Shown here: in pieces, positions 11,566-23,990 of the stretch
Position numbering within the stretch: position 1 is the stretch's first letter
Layout of the letters: the number at the start of each line of letters is the position of its first letter
Assembly: GCA_963969395.1 (NCBI GenBank)
Contig: OZ017799.1
Span: 16,060,501 to 16,124,500, forward strand
DNA from: Pseudoscleropodium purum
Taxonomy: Eukaryota; Streptophyta; Bryopsida; Hypnales; Brachytheciaceae
Direction of reading: 5' to 3'
DNA length: 64,000 nt
Position numbers and translations under genes: made by a program
Notes under the pieces: model-generated
Seen by the model: the letters and a program-made list of their open reading frames with translations, nothing else
Told to the model about the DNA's origin: nothing
Databases searched by the model: none

Positions 11566-12239
11566 AATTCAATTTAGGCATACAAATCAATGTGGGTATG
11601 GTAGTTTTCAAATGAAAATTAGTAGGAACTTTTTGTTGTACACAATTAAGGAGGAGGCACCAATAACTGATCATTTAAGCAATTTGGGAGTAAATTTGGC
11701 GTAGTTTCCTCAGTAGGAAGATAAGAAATATGGAGATTGCTAAATTTCAGATTTATATTTTGAAAATTGAAATAGTGCACTTCCGGAGGCAAAAAAACTC
11801 TTGACTTATAAGCAATGTCTAGAGTCTTCAAATTTCAATCATTCAAGACAGTACTTTCTTAATTACTACCTTAGATAATGTGTTATAACTTTATCAGTCC
11901 CATCCTTGAAAAGGACAAAAAAAACAAATTTCAAGCTTGACATCTAGCTAAGGTTGGAAATAGTACTTCCTCTAGGTTAGATGAGTAGATGTAGTTGGTT
12001 ATTGGTGCCTCTACCTTAGCTACTTTCACTAACAAGTTTCATTAAATTTTCAATTTTTTCATGATTGGAAAATGAAAATTTCATTAAATTTTTTTTTTTT
12101 TTATCAATTATGTGCATCATGAATTCTTGTCTTTATGAAAAAAAATTAACCCAAAAATGCATTATGTGGTTATAAAATATAAATTGAATGTATTGTCCAT
12201 TGCAACAAATATTTCAAATGTAAGGGCATTAAGCTCACA

Positions 12240-12495
12240 CATGAATTGAATAGCAAAATTCAACAACTATGTTTAGGAGGAACCAACAACTAGTTCAAAG
12301 TTAAGCAGTGGAATTGGATTAAAAAAAACCAGGTGTAATTTGAAAAAATCACCAAAAGCCCCATGAAAAATATGTGAAATTTCTATTTGGATATAAAATA
12401 GAGAAAATAACCAAACTCCAAACTTGAAAAACCAGTTCAATTTGGGAATTTGAAGAAAAATAGCTGCTAAAACTCAAAAGACTTCCGGAACTCAA
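12240..12495 (-). repeat. dispersed repeat R9, reverse copy
   Basis: Reverse complement shares TTTTGAGTTTTAGCAG, TTTTCTCTATTTTATA and CCAATTCCA..GCTAACTTTGAA.TAGTT in order with 27285-27530. Diverged and non-coding. Confidence 0.65.
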
Positions 12496-13212
12496 AAATG
12501 TTCGGCAATGCAAGTACTGTAAACAAGTGTCAAGTGCACCATCTTGGATGAAATTTATTTTTACAAAACGAATGAAAATGATTAAGAACAAAGTCAAAGT
12601 CCAAATGCCCGTACTGCCGCCCACAATCCGGAATTCCTGATTGGCATCCCAGTTGGGACAATGAAAAACTAAGGTAGGAGATCCATAAATAAATGGACTA
12701 TCCAAGAGCTGGAACTGAATTTTGAGGAGGCTCAACATCTTTAAAAAAATAAAATAAAATATTTCTTGAAAGACATGTGGAATTGACATCTAAACCAAGC
12801 CGTTTCATATTTGTTGGACCTTTGTGGAATTAGTTACAAATTTTTGAAGTTGGAAAAAAGTGGTTATTTGTAGTCATCAAAAGCAACCACTTGTTTGGCT
12901 TCATTCTCCGGTGCTAGCACATAGGCTTAATTCAAAAATTATTTGACAAAAGCAAGCCCGTGATATGTGTATCTTCACTTAGGTTTTGTTCTAGTTCTCT
13001 ATTGTTCTTATCTCTTCATGTCCAACCTTTTGGGCTTGGTTGTTTCACCATGGTTTTTTATTGCAATGGGTCTCCCATTTGTTTCCAAAAAGAAAAGGCA
13101 ACCACCTCTTGAAATGTGCACAGTTGGTACATTGAAGAAAGCAAAATGTACATGTGAATCATATTCACTTTTAATGCCTAATTGGAGTTTGAGCCTCCTA
13201 CCTTACTCTATA

Positions 13213-13480
13213 CTAAGGTAGGATGTCCATAAAGTACTCTTGTTCTAAAAGCATCTTTTAACGCGAGGGTACATTTTGCTTTCTCATCACACCAATAATA
13301 TACAAATAGAATACATTTCAAGAAGTGGATGCTTTTGTGATCATTGGGTTTGAACTTAAAAAATTCATAATTAATTCTTGGATACTCCAAAAAAATATGA
13401 GACTATTTGGATTGAATGTCAATTCTAATGGTCTTTCAAGGAAAATTTATTGAAAAATATTTCAAGAAGTAGAACCTCCT
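13213..13480 (+). repeat. dispersed repeat R5, copy 2
   Basis: Shares TAAAAGCA, GGGTACATTTTGCTTTCT, CATTTCAAGA.GTGG, AACTTAAAAA.TTCATAATTAATT and a later GAAAAT.TTTTGAAAA block with 15940-16180. Confidence 0.65.
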
Positions 13481-15939
13481 CAAATTATCACTTTGTGAAA
13501 TAGTAGGTACATTATGGACCTTTTACTTTAATAACAACTAACTAATAAGTGATGGGTTGGACCTTTTTAAATGAACCCTTTGGATCCATGAGTTGTTTTG
13601 GTCAGAGCGAGAATATAATATAGACAAAATCTTTACCAAATGTGGGATTATTGAAGGTAAAGGAGTTGAACTTGAAGAAGATTATCCTACAAAATTGGTG
13701 AAAGAGTAATAGAGAATGGGTGAGCAAAAAATTAGAAGGATTCAGCATTAGTATAATAAGAATTTAGAGATTTTTTGAGGGTGTATATAATGTTGTTGAC
13801 ATTGACGTATGAAAAATGTGCAAATACAAGCATATAGTACTAACAAATAAATAAAAGATTCAACTCATGAATATATAGATTTTGTAGACAATACTTTTTA
13901 TACTCAAACAAAACAATCAATATTGAAAAATACACATTCAATGTTTGAAAAATACATTGGTTTATACAAGAAGCACTAAATATAGGCATGTACAAAATTT
14001 CTACTTCAAATTGACTTTAATTTTGTTTCTTCATGGTTGATTAATATTTATATGGAAGTGGTTGAAGCCAACATGGTTGCATGCCATTGTATTTTTTAAA
14101 TGTGAGTGCTATTTAATTCATTCTCTATCCAATGAAGTAGTAACTTCCACTTCCTAATTTCATATACATCTCCAAGTGTGAGTTATTTATGCTTCTTACA
14201 ATTAAAAAATTAGTTTTTAAATTTTTCATGATATTAGAAGGGTTAAAAAACACACAAAGAAACACTATTCAGTAAAAAAATAATCCCCTAAATTGCCCCT
14301 CTTGACTATATTTTTTCTACTAGTGCATAACTAGGCAATGATTCTTTTATACTAGGAGGGTATTATGCTTTCCTAAATGTTTGAAAGAGACTTTCAATAT
14401 AATTTGGTGATTGGGGTAAGTCAATAGAAGAATCATATAAGACAATTTTGGTCATTGTAGGGTTTCCTTTTCAAAGATGCAAAATGGCCCCCTCTCCTCA
14501 TTGGTAAACAATGTTAATTGATGTTTTGTTTTTTGTTTTTGTTTTGAACATATAGAAGACCCATAACTTTAAAAAACAAACCATATATGTTGTATGATGT
14601 TTTGCAATGATTTTTCCTTGCTTGTGAATTGTTTTAGTTGTGTCAACAATAAAAGGATAAATAAATAAATAAAAATAAAAAGTTCTTTTATGTTTGGAAC
14701 TCCCCCCCCCCTTCGCAAGCAAGTTTTGTTCTGATTACGTCATAAGCCAACAGCCTCTTTGATTCCTAATTTGCGTCATAAAATTCAATATTTTCATTAT
14801 AAATAAATAAACAAAAATGGGACACTGACGAGAAACGAATCCACCCCCTAAAATTCAGTAAAATTTCTCAACCGACCAATGAGTGCATCACAGTGGGGTC
14901 CTTGGAAGAATTTAAAAAAACTTTAATCACTCCACACACAAGTGGAGGTGGAGGGAAGCTCCAAGAGTGGAGGAGAGCCCACATTAGAAAAAACGGAAGC
15001 TGTCGTGGGTCTATTTTTTTTCCCACTTTCAACTTATTTTCTTAAAAAAGAAAAAAGAACTATTTTAATGGGAGGCGGTTCTATTTTAAATAGGAGGTGA
15101 CAAACAAAGGGCCAACTTAAAATTAGGGCAAAGTGAGAGGCGGCGTTCCGACATAAAAATTCCAGCCCTAGCCCCAGCCCCTTGTTTGTGCGATGCGGTG
15201 AATAGTCTCCTGAGTATATTCCCTTTCCTGTGCCGAAGCTCCTCCTCAAAGGAAAGCCCCAATTGGGCCCCCCAAAAATAATAAAAAAATAAAACAATAA
15301 AAAGGAATCCCAATCCCAATTGCAAGGGGGGTTAATTTAATTAAATAAACGGGCCAATCCATCAGCTGCTGCAAGTGGTCACCCCTGAAATCATGCTTTT
15401 ATCATTCTTTTCCTGGCGGCAGAAGTCTTCTTCCCAGGGCAAATTTTTCTTTGCTGACGTGGAAAAAGAGATTCTTACCCTCTTTAATTTAATTTAATTT
15501 AATTAACTGTGAAAGGTCAATGCGAACAAGACTCTGTAACATTGTTTACCAATGAGGTAGGGGTCCCTTTTGCATCCATACATTGAACAAATCGATCTTA
15601 TTGGATGACTCCTCAACCAACCCCAATAAATCCTTGCATTAACCAATTAGTTAAATCTCAACCCTCTTAGGAGCCATATACACAATAGTATCACTTTCTA
15701 GACATGGAAGTTATTTCAGAACCTAAATTTAAGTTAGACTCTAGGAATCTAATTATAGTAATAGTAAATAGGAATAGTAGTAGCAAAACAAGAGCTTGTG
15801 GAGGTAACTACTTTAATTAGTCCAAACCTTCACTGAATCTTTGGTTGCCATTGAAGATCCTAAAGAGAAATAATCAATTTCTAGGTGTTTGTGTTCTAAA
15901 CTTCACAATTTGTTTTTATATAGATAGTCTACTTTGAAA

Positions 15940-16180
15940 ACGCCCATGTTTTAAAAGCAACCACTAACATAGGGGTACATTTTGCTTTCTTCAATGTATC
16001 AATAGTGTACATTTCAAGAGGTGGTTGCTTTTAGTGACTATTGTGTTTCAACTTAAAAATTTCATAATTAATTTCATAAAGGTTCAAAAAAATTAAACGA
16101 CTTGGGATAGATGCCAATTCCATTTTTCTTCCTATGAAAATGTTTTGAAAATTGTTTCAAAGAGTCTAGCTTCTCTTCAA
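15940..16180 (+). repeat. dispersed repeat R5, copy 3
   Basis: Same ordered blocks as the copy at 13213, including GGGTACATTTTGCTTTCT and TTCATAATTAATT. In this copy the flanks of the first block also carry an inverted AAAGCAACCACT / AGTGGTTGCTTT-like pair, a possible small hairpin. Confidence 0.6.
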
Positions 16181-16193
16181 AGGCAAACAACTC

Positions 16194-16430
16194 TTAACCC
16201 TTAAAGAACGAAGGGGTGACCTTGGAAATCATTGCTTTTTATTATTGTGTGCATTTTTGGATTTAAAAATAAATAAAAAAGCATTCATTCAAAGTCAAAC
16301 TACTATAGAAGACCTTTCTTTTACCCACAAAAATTAGAAGATGAATAGTTGCACTTCTATCCTATACACAAAAAATTCTTGTCATTCATCAACTAGAAAA
16401 TGGCTTGCGGCATCATTTATGATGGTTGCT
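16194..16430 (+). repeat. MITE-like element R3, copy adjacent to R1
   Basis: Begins TTAACCCTTAAAG and contains the family core GTCAAACTACTATAGAAGAC and GATGAATAGTTGCACTT. Relatives lie at about 24961 and 49268 (plus) and 5893 (minus). It directly abuts the R1 element starting at 16431. Confidence 0.65.
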
Positions 16431-17093
16431 TTAACCCCTAAATGCACAAGTTTTTTTTTGAGCTTCTAAGAACTTGCTCTAAATTGAACAAAAAGATAGC
16501 ATTTTGATAAGTTGCATCAATTTTTTTTGAATTGTAAATGTAAAAATTCAAAGTAGATACATATTAGAGATCACATAGGTCCACTTGATCTTATGGGTTG
16601 AAAGATTATAATGTTTGATCACAAAGGTGGTGAAACTACGAAAGTGATCTGAAGTTTTTCAATCCTCTTTTTACATGTCAAATCTAAAAAATTAGTCATA
16701 AAAAAAATATGAAGTTAAAGGATATAACATACATAACCCAATCAATTTGCAGCTCCTCAAAATCTCTTCTACAATTTTTTAAAATGAACTTCTAATGTGA
16801 ATTCTTCATCAACAGCTATCATATTTGAGGCTCATTTCCAAGAGCTCTCATCACTACCAAAAGTCAAGATTGTAATGGACCCCCTTGCACAAAGTCTTGA
16901 ATAGAAAAATCATAGTCAATCCTTTTCAAAATTGGATTTTTGATGCTGAAACTAGACTTCAGAAAGAATTTTGCAAAAATATAATCTACTAAAAATAGTA
17001 ACTTGGTAAGTTTTTTTTTTAACTTCAAAGTTTTGTTAAACAGCAAAATTTTGTCGACACCAGAATTTGGTGCCTCGCGCATTTAGGGGTTAA
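16431..17093 (+). mobile_element. MITE-like element R1 with perfect 15-bp terminal inverted repeats
   Basis: Starts TTAACCCCTAAATGC (16431-16445) and ends GCATTTAGGGGTTAA (17079-17093), perfect inverted termini. The outer TTAA may be a target duplication. 663 bp, no transposase ORF. A second copy in the same orientation lies at 30282-31148 and shares most of the interior. Non-autonomous DNA transposon is the natural reading; superfamily not assigned. Confidence 0.8.
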
Positions 17094-17439
17094 GAGCAGA
17101 CTACCTTACTTTCTGGCAGGCTGGTATTAAAAATAGCCAAGTGCCCAAGTCACCGAAGTTGCGTTTCTCCATGTGAGGGCGTTCCGGGGATTCGGAGCAT
17201 GGCTCACTGCCGACTTGCTTTTCTCCCCGGTTTGACGTTCGAGGAACATTATATTAATTCTTCGCTTGATTCTGCCGAATATCGGAAAGGTACAGTCTAT
17301 ATTGTTTAAAGGTACAGTGACTGGGTTTACAAAGCTTCTTCCTCGAATAGATTCGTTTACTGTAACGAACGATGTTTCGGATGAACTAGCATTAGTTCAA
17401 TTCTAAAACAGGTTGATACTTAAATTGTGCCAACACGTC

Positions 17440-17960
17440 AACAGCTAAAAGTGAAGCGAAGACTGTGATATTTTTCAGAAGAACTTCGTTACGAATGATA
17501 CAAACTGGTTACTATATTTGATAGGAAAATGATAAGCCTTCGAGAGAATGATTCAAATCAATCTTGAAAGATTTTTGTGCTTGGTGATTGAATCAAAGTA
17601 TTGTCCAGGTGATTGAATCAAAATATTGTCGAAACTATTTCTGTGAACAGGAGGACAAGGATGTGATCAATTAAGATTGTTGCGCAGATATTACACGCAA
17701 ACAGGGCGAGAAACTATTTGATACTTGAAAGTAACGCGAAGAGATGATATTTTTGAGAAGGAGCAAGGTTTGATACAAGCTGGTTACTGTAATTGACAGA
17801 GTGAAGATAGCCTTTTAAAAGTCAGATTGTACTCAATCGAAGGCTTCTGTGCTTGGTGAGAGGAACGAAGTATACATGCCAAATCTCTGTATTCAGAGGG
17901 ACAAGGATGTGATCAAGCAAGTTGTTGCGCAGAGAACACGCAAACAATGTGAAATGGAAA
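17440..17960 (+). repeat. tandem duplication, units of about 260 bp
   Basis: Ordered shared blocks: TGATATTTTT.AGAAG, TGATACAAACTGGTTACT (AAGCTGGTTACTG in unit 2), TGTGCTTGGTGA, GGACAAGGATGTGATCAA, TTGTTGCGCAGA and ACACGCAAACA. Unit 1 is about 17446-17710 and unit 2 about 17720-17955. Only unit 2 stays open in the 17876 ORF; unit 1 has a TAA right after the GATGTGATCAA block. Confidence 0.75.
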
Positions 17961-18097
17961 GGAGGTACGTGGTGCAGCAACGTAAACTACAGAGATACGA
18001 AGCCATGAGTGCGCCCAGTTTATTGCAAGAAACCACAATTCGACTGCTACATAACATCTGTGTAAAATGGCGCTCGCTATTGAAGCCCCAAAACTAG
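17876..18097 (+). CDS. hypothetical 73-aa ORF, possibly one exon of a larger gene
   Basis: ATG at 17876, stop at 18095-18097. The product is basic and rich in Arg, Lys and Gln (for example RTRKQCEMERRYVVQQRK) and could form a helix. A TTCAG acceptor lies at 17892-17896. An upstream ATG ORF (17199-17289, beginning MAHCRLAFLPGLTFEEHY) ends in a good donor, but the phases do not join directly, so I make no spliced model. No family recognised. It overlaps the 260-bp tandem duplication. Confidence 0.25.
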   Translation: MPNLCIQRDKDVIKQVVAQRTRKQCEMERRYVVQQRKLQRYEAMSAPSLLQETTIRLLHNICVKWRSLLKPQN

Positions 18098-18511
18098 AGT
18101 GTGTTCCTACCTACACTAGCATTACAATCCAACAGCGTTAATGACGAGGAGCAATTTTTTTCTTCCCAACATTGGATTTTTCTCCGATCTAACTACTCTA
18201 CACGTGCTCTGAGATAGAGCATTGCTATGGTACTACATAAACTGGTGGAAGTCATGTTATCTTTCGGTTGCCTGCCTGTCATCCCTGGCCTTCCTCTTCC
18301 ATTGTGTTCACAGTCAACAGCCCGTGATGGGAAGCACCCCAGGGACAACAAACCCCCCAGCAACAAGCTAAGAAACCCCCGTTCACAGCGCTTGCACACG
18401 CCCTAGCTTAGTCTGCATTGGCTCCCCTTTCGAATCACCAATAATGTTAACAATCACATGTAGGAATGCATACACCATGCACAGAAAGACAGACAATTGA
18501 ATCCCTTATCT

Positions 18512-21346
18512 TCATTGCTTGCTTTCCTGCAGCTCCTTCTCCTTAGCCATGATGCTTTCATTCGCTTCCATCTTCTTGTGCTTCTCCTTCTCCAACAAAT
18601 AGATCCTCTCCGACTCCGGCATGGACGTCATGATCGCACGAACTCGGCTGCTAATATCGTCCAGCCGCTCATACAGAATGTCGCTCGTGAACATGCCCAT
18701 GATGATGAAGCTGATCGTTTCCCAGCTCTCGTAAAGCGGCAGGATGATGATCACCGCAGACCCGACCGTGCCCCAAATAATGGCAATCGCAGCCCAGAAC
18801 GTGAAGTAGCCGAGGGAGAATACTTTCGCAGGGAGCGCCATAATCGGCCACACAATCACGATGAGCACCGTGAATCCAATGCCCCACTTGATGATCCATC
18901 TTTGAGCATGCCTGAGCTTCGACTCGCTGTACTCCTCATCAGGGACGTCAGAGGCGTCCGCGTCCACGAGCGTGATGTGGCGCGTGGAGCTCCAGTCGTA
19001 GTTTTGGGGAGAGATCATGGAGAAGATGGCGTGCACGGCGCCGCCGGTGAGAATGGACACCAAGTTGCCAGCCAGCATGGGTGCGTTGCGGCCAGTTGTG
19101 TCGAGATTCACGCGCCCGTACTCGGCTTGGGTGACGGACAACCAGGTGGTGATGCCGGCTAGCATGCCAATGACGGCGCCGCAGATGGCGCCCTTAGCGT
19201 TAGCTTTGCTCCAGAGGAGAAGAAAGGCGACGGGGATGACGGCGGAGCCGATGAACACGCCCATAGCCAAGTACATCCATCCCAAGGAGACGCCCGCTTT
19301 GTTGAGCAAGATGGCGAGGACGCCCATGAAGCAGCCGAAGCATAGCACAATGCTACGGGAAACCCAGAGGATCTGCTTACCAGTCGCCTTCGGGTTCACG
19401 TAGGTGCGGTAAATGTCGTAAGTGCAGAGCGAGGAGAACGCAATGAGCTCGGAGGAGCCCGCAGAAGTCACAGCCCTGCGCGAAACTCAAAATCAGATCG
19501 ACTCATGGAAACTCATAATTCACGGGAACAAGCGCAAGTATACTGAATTATGGGATGGAAAAGGTGTGTGTGAGAGCGTGTGTGCAGCATCCACGAGAGC
19601 TTACATGAAAAGCATAGTGAGCAGGAGAATCGCGCCGCCCTTGCCCAGGAGCGCGGCGGCGGTCGCGGGCGGGACGAGACCGTGATTCGCCTCAGCGGCG
19701 GTCAAGGGCAGACCGAGAGCCAATGCACCGAGACCCAGCGAGGTTGCGAGCGAGAATGGCACGGCGAACCAAACCAAACCTCCGAGCAAGTAACCCTTGT
19801 GGGTGGACGACGGGCGGGCAGCGATGGCGCTCATCCAGTAGCCCTGCAGTCGGGAAACCAACAACAGCAAGAAAATATCAGCGAATTGCAAGCAACAAAC
19901 AAAAACCTACAGTCCCTACCACATATGAAATTCGACACAAACCCAAGAAACAGAGCACATACGCAAGCAACAAGCTTAAACCTACAGTTCCCAAACCCAC
20001 CACAGACATGAAATCCGACACTAACCCAAGAAACAGAGCGCGCGGATCCCTTACATTATCGACGAACACGGTGCCGAAGTTGCCTACGATGTTGATGATT
20101 CCGAACACGAGTCCTCCGGTACTAAGCATGGTGAGGTAGGAGCCTCCGTTGTTCCCCGTCACAGGCCCACACGCCTGCGAGTCGAAGTTGAGCGGCGCGT
20201 CGCAGCTCTTGATGTGCACCACGTCGTGCAGCTTCTGGTGGACTGCCTTGGGCGAACCGAGCTTGTCGCTGGCAACGTACACGAGGTAAACGAAGATGAC
20301 GAGCACGACGTGCACGACGACGGAGTGGAGGTAAGACGCCAGGAAGGTCGCCTTGAGTCCTCCATGGAGCGTGTACACCACCACTCCCAAGGGGATGAGG
20401 AAGCTCGCCGCGTAGAGGTTCACGCCTGTGAGTGCGTTCACCACGGAGGATCCGCCCAGAAGGAGCATGGAAGTCACGATGATGTTGGTCAAGAAGCAGA
20501 AGCACAGGAACACGATGTGCGCGGCGGTGCCCCATCGTGCGCGGATGATCTCACAGATGGTGTGAGCTGCGGGAGCCTTGCGCTTGATCTCAATGGCCAG
20601 CACGCCGAACAAGAGGACCTGGATGGTCGCGCCGGAAGCGTACCAGAAAGGACCGCTCACGCCGTATTGCCAGGCCACGTTCGAGCTCTGCAGGATCGTC
20701 GCGGCCCATGTCCACTGCCAAACGCAAAACCCCAAAACCATCGCTCAAAAAAAAGATTCCTCCATCACAACCATACATTCCCCAATCCAACACATAAAAC
20801 ACACACACACACACACCAAATTGCAAAAAAACACTACCATTCAAAAACCTTCAAAATTCCAGCACATTCCAAAGCCTGCCTGTCTCCTTACCTGAGAGAC
20901 AATGACACTAGCGATCAGACCCGTTTTGATGTTCCGTCCTGCGGTGTTGAACCACTCCGAATTGTGCCTGGAAAAGATGTACCGCTTCTCCAACCAAATC
21001 TGCACAACCAAGCAACCAACCACAAAACACAAATCATCAATTACCGACACACCCAAGCATCTATCAATCGAGAAATGAACAACTCACGAACCCCTCCATC
21101 CCCAAAACTTCAATGTACTTGAAACTATAAAATCCATGATTAAATGGGTATCAATCGATGCAGCCCCTTCGTGATTACCAAGAAGGAGGTGACGACGGCG
21201 AAGAGAGCCCCGAATCCCAGCACGACGGCGTAGCCGATACCCTGCGACAGCAAGGGCTTCCCCCCGAAGTAGCTTTCCTGGCGAGTGCACACGCCAGCGA
21301 TGACGGAGTAGTACTGCGCTCCGGGCAAGCCTTCCGGACAAGCCAT
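18512..21346 (-). CDS. DUR3: urea-proton symporter DUR3 (5 exons)
   Basis: Minus-strand exons 21346-21179, 20999-20892, 20714-20055, 19843-19605 and 19475-18512 join in frame to 712 codons plus stop, close to the roughly 700 residues of plant DUR3. It is a plasma-membrane sodium:solute-symporter-family protein that takes up urea with protons. Diagnostic stretches: VCTRQESYF near the N-terminus, [69 protein letters not shown] and [10 protein letters not shown]. Many hydrophobic helices are evident, and the C-terminus is charged and cytosolic ([18 protein letters not shown]). Coding sequence is much more GC-rich than its surroundings. No frameshift, stop or missing block is seen. It lies alone between the two arms of the inverted duplication. 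Confidence 0.97.
20800..20818 (+). repeat. CA dinucleotide microsatellite in DUR3 intron 2
   Basis: An ACACACACAC run lies within the intron between exons 2 and 3 of DUR3. Simple repeat. Confidence 0.8.
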
Positions 21347-21484
21347 GGCTGCTGCTGCTGGCTACTGCAGTCTGTGTCGAAGCTTACTCGACTATGGTCG
21401 GCTGCAGTCAAGGTTTGAGCAACCTCAGCACCAGCACCACTACTGCCACAGGAGGAGAATGACGCGGGTACTGTTTCGCAGTGG

Positions 21485-21492
21485 CCTTTATA
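21485..21492 (-). promoter_or_regulatory. DUR3: TATA box of DUR3
   Basis: Minus strand TATAAAGG, about 140 bp upstream of the DUR3 ATG, followed by about 100 bp of mixed-composition leader. Sequence and distance fit a plant core promoter. Confidence 0.65.
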
Positions 21493-21774
21493 CACACGCT
21501 CCCAGTCGAATCTCCCAACGCCATAGCTTCCATTAGCCTTGGCCCTACGAAGGTTGTTCCTTTTTTTAGCCCTGTGGGGGAGATTCTCGCGTCCGAGGGA
21601 GGGATTCCTTCGGGATTGGCCAAGTCCCGGCCTTTTCTCGAATGCAACTGTCAACCTTAAACTGCCAGGCATGCGCAGATTCCACCCCGTTTGGGGGAGC
21701 AACTGCTACAATTGGCAGGGGGGTGGATTTCACGGGGCGGGGGCAATGGTTGCATTGAGCCATCGGTAACAGGG

Positions 21775-22215
21775 CTCTCTCTCCTTTCTTCTTTTCCTTT
21801 TTTGACAAGAGTGGAAGTAATTTTGATGCAAGGATAAAGTGCAGCAAAGCTTCAGTTCATCAGGGACACTCTTCTTTTCTTCTTTTTGGACTCAAATGGA
21901 AATACTTATGTTGCAAGGATAAACGGTGCAGCAAAACTGCAGTCCATCTGGGACACTCTTTTCTTTTCTTTTCTTTTCTTTTTTTGCACAAGTGGAAGTA
22001 ATTTTGTTGCAAGCATTGCAAAACCCGAGTCCATCAGGAATTCTCTTAGACTTTTTCTTTTGATACGAATGGAAATAATTTTGTTGCAAGGATAAGCGGT
22101 GCAGCAAAACTCGGGATCAGAACACTCTTTTCTTTTCTTTTTTTGCCCAAGTAGAAGTAATTTTGTTGCAAGGATAAAGTACGTGCATGAAAACCCCTGT
22201 TCATCAGTAACACTC
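21775..22215 (+). repeat. five-unit tandem repeat upstream of DUR3 (about 85-100 bp units)
   Basis: Each unit has a CTTTTCTTTT pyrimidine tract, then AAGTGGAAGTAATTTTGTTG with GCAAGGATAA and GTGCAGCAAAACT, then a TCCATC(A/T)GGGACACTC-like end. Units begin near 21777, 21868, 21953, 22045 and 22120 and differ by substitutions and tract length. It lies 0.4-0.9 kb upstream of the DUR3 start. Confidence 0.85.
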
Positions 22216-23597
22216 TTTAGCAGCTGCGTAGTCTAATTAAACTTCCCTGGAATGTGGAATCCAGATTCCTCTTTATGTGTCAAATTCATTGCAAGTTGGA
22301 GGTACCTGAATCTGCTTGGAGAAACTGCGAGATGCTACATGGATTCCCACTGTTAAAGAATTTCAGAGTTTAAGTAGTTTTGTTGGCTGTTATTTAGAGT
22401 GGAGGAGGTTGTTGTGCATAAATATCCCTGAATTCTCTTTGAGCTCGTCTGGAGGTGGCCAAATACTGTCGAATGCCAACTATATGCGTTTTATAATGCC
22501 ATAATTTTATAGTTATTTTTTTCTTGCTATCTAGAATGGAGACGGGTGAATTCTTATCCTCAAGAACTCTACGTATAACATTCCTCACGAGTTCCATAAA
22601 CACCCTTGCCAAAAGAAACGGTTCAGATTCTTTTTTGTGCACCTTTTTGCACTCCTCTCCAGCTGACCATTGGTTAAACGCCACAGATACTTTTCATTAC
22701 AGAATGCCACAATATCGAGTTCTAGCTTTTGGGTGTCGCCATGCATCAATAGTTGTTATATCTCTCATAATAATTGTTATAGAATTGGACCACAAGTTGA
22801 ACTTCCCTCCTACGGAATACTATTTTTTTTTTGTGTAGCTAGGCGGTACGTCCGTGGGCTACCTCCGATCCTTCTGTACACATTTCCATCATCACGTACA
22901 CCGTTGTTCTTTGATTCGGATCATATCAAATTTGGACCCATCCGAATTGGTCATCATCCAAACCATGAGCTCTTCGTGTTTCATCTGAGGTCAAACAGAA
23001 AAAAGGCAAAAAATAATAATAACAATTAGAGGTCTACCATGAAGAAGGAATCTCCAGGAGAGCTAGCAGTAAGCCAGGCGGGCGACGAGCAAGGTCCCAT
23101 GGCGAGGGAGAAGGCGGGAATCGTGCGCATTCTCAACTTCTAATGCAACTGCTTGGCTGTAGCTTCCAATTGCAGAGAATGAATAGTGATAGAGAAAAAT
23201 AGTGTGGTTTCTTTTTTGTTTCTATTTTTTTGAAAAAAAATAGTGTGGGTTTCAGGGAGTCGGGGAAGTCGGGAAGAGAGCCGCTGGCAGGTGGGATCCC
23301 GTCACAGTTAAGTTACTGTTGTAGCCGTATCTGACTTTCTCCGCTCCTTGGCCCTGATTCCTGCTTCTGCTTGCTGGAAACAAGGTTAAGCTTTCTACGT
23401 CGCATGTGCAGGAAGGGAAAGGCCGGCCTGGCCACAAAGATCCAGCCACAAAGATCTAGCCAGAACTTGGGGAGCGCTTGGAACAATACAAGGTAATAAT
23501 AAGAGCTTTGAATTTGTTTGTTCAGCAGGGACTTGCTACTGTTTTGATAATAGCAATCAGATTCGAATTTCAAAGAGTAAGAACTCCGGTTTTTCTG

Positions 23598-23990
23598 AGG
23601 AATTTGAGTGCATTAAGAGTTTGCTCGTCAGTGTTCCTTATCAAACCCACTGGATAGACGATGAGAGAGACATGAGCACCACCAATACTGGATCGACTTC
23701 CCAATTGATATTTCATTTCGTTCAATTGGTGGAGATAGAGGGTACATTTTATGCAATAAGAATATGTAACCTTAAGTGGAATTTGTCAACACATTAAGAG
23801 TTTCGTCCGTTAAAGGTCCCACATCAAAACCACTCGATATAGCCAATGAGAGTGTCGTGAGAACTACAAACTTCCCAATTGATAATGGAAGCTCTGGAGA
23901 TTCCATTAACACACAGTTACAAATTAAGTTTGTTTTGTTGATGCCTGGAGCTAGAGGTTAATTATGTCTATCCTATTAGAATGTGTAACT
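23598..23990 (+). repeat. tandem duplication, about 178-bp offset
   Basis: Unit 1 (23598-23775) and unit 2 (23776-23990) share GAATTTG..., CATTAAGAGTTT, ATAG.C.ATGAGAG, CTTCCCAATTGATA, GGAG.TAGAGG and ATGTGTAAC-like blocks in order. Unit 2 carries TCCCACATCAAAACC. No ORF spans it. Confidence 0.7.

Larger units (their letters stand above)
11600..17190. other. AT-rich intergenic region
   Basis: No supportable gene. Holds members of repeat families R9 (12.24 kb), R5 (13.2 and 15.94 kb), R3 (16.19 kb) and R1 (16.43 kb), homopolymer runs (C10 near 14703) and a TTTAATTTAA tract near 15483. Confidence 0.6.

Noticed and set aside
16431..17093. Autonomous transposon
   Set aside because: No ORF long enough for a transposase; only a non-autonomous element is supportable.
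18497..19162. 221-codon plus-strand ORF opposite DUR3 exon 5
   Set aside because: Lies wholly antisense to a well-supported GC-rich exon; His/Arg-rich product is a shadow of codon bias.
20214..21122. 302-codon plus-strand ORF opposite DUR3 exons 1-3
   Set aside because: Runs across DUR3 exons and introns on the other strand, with no family motif.
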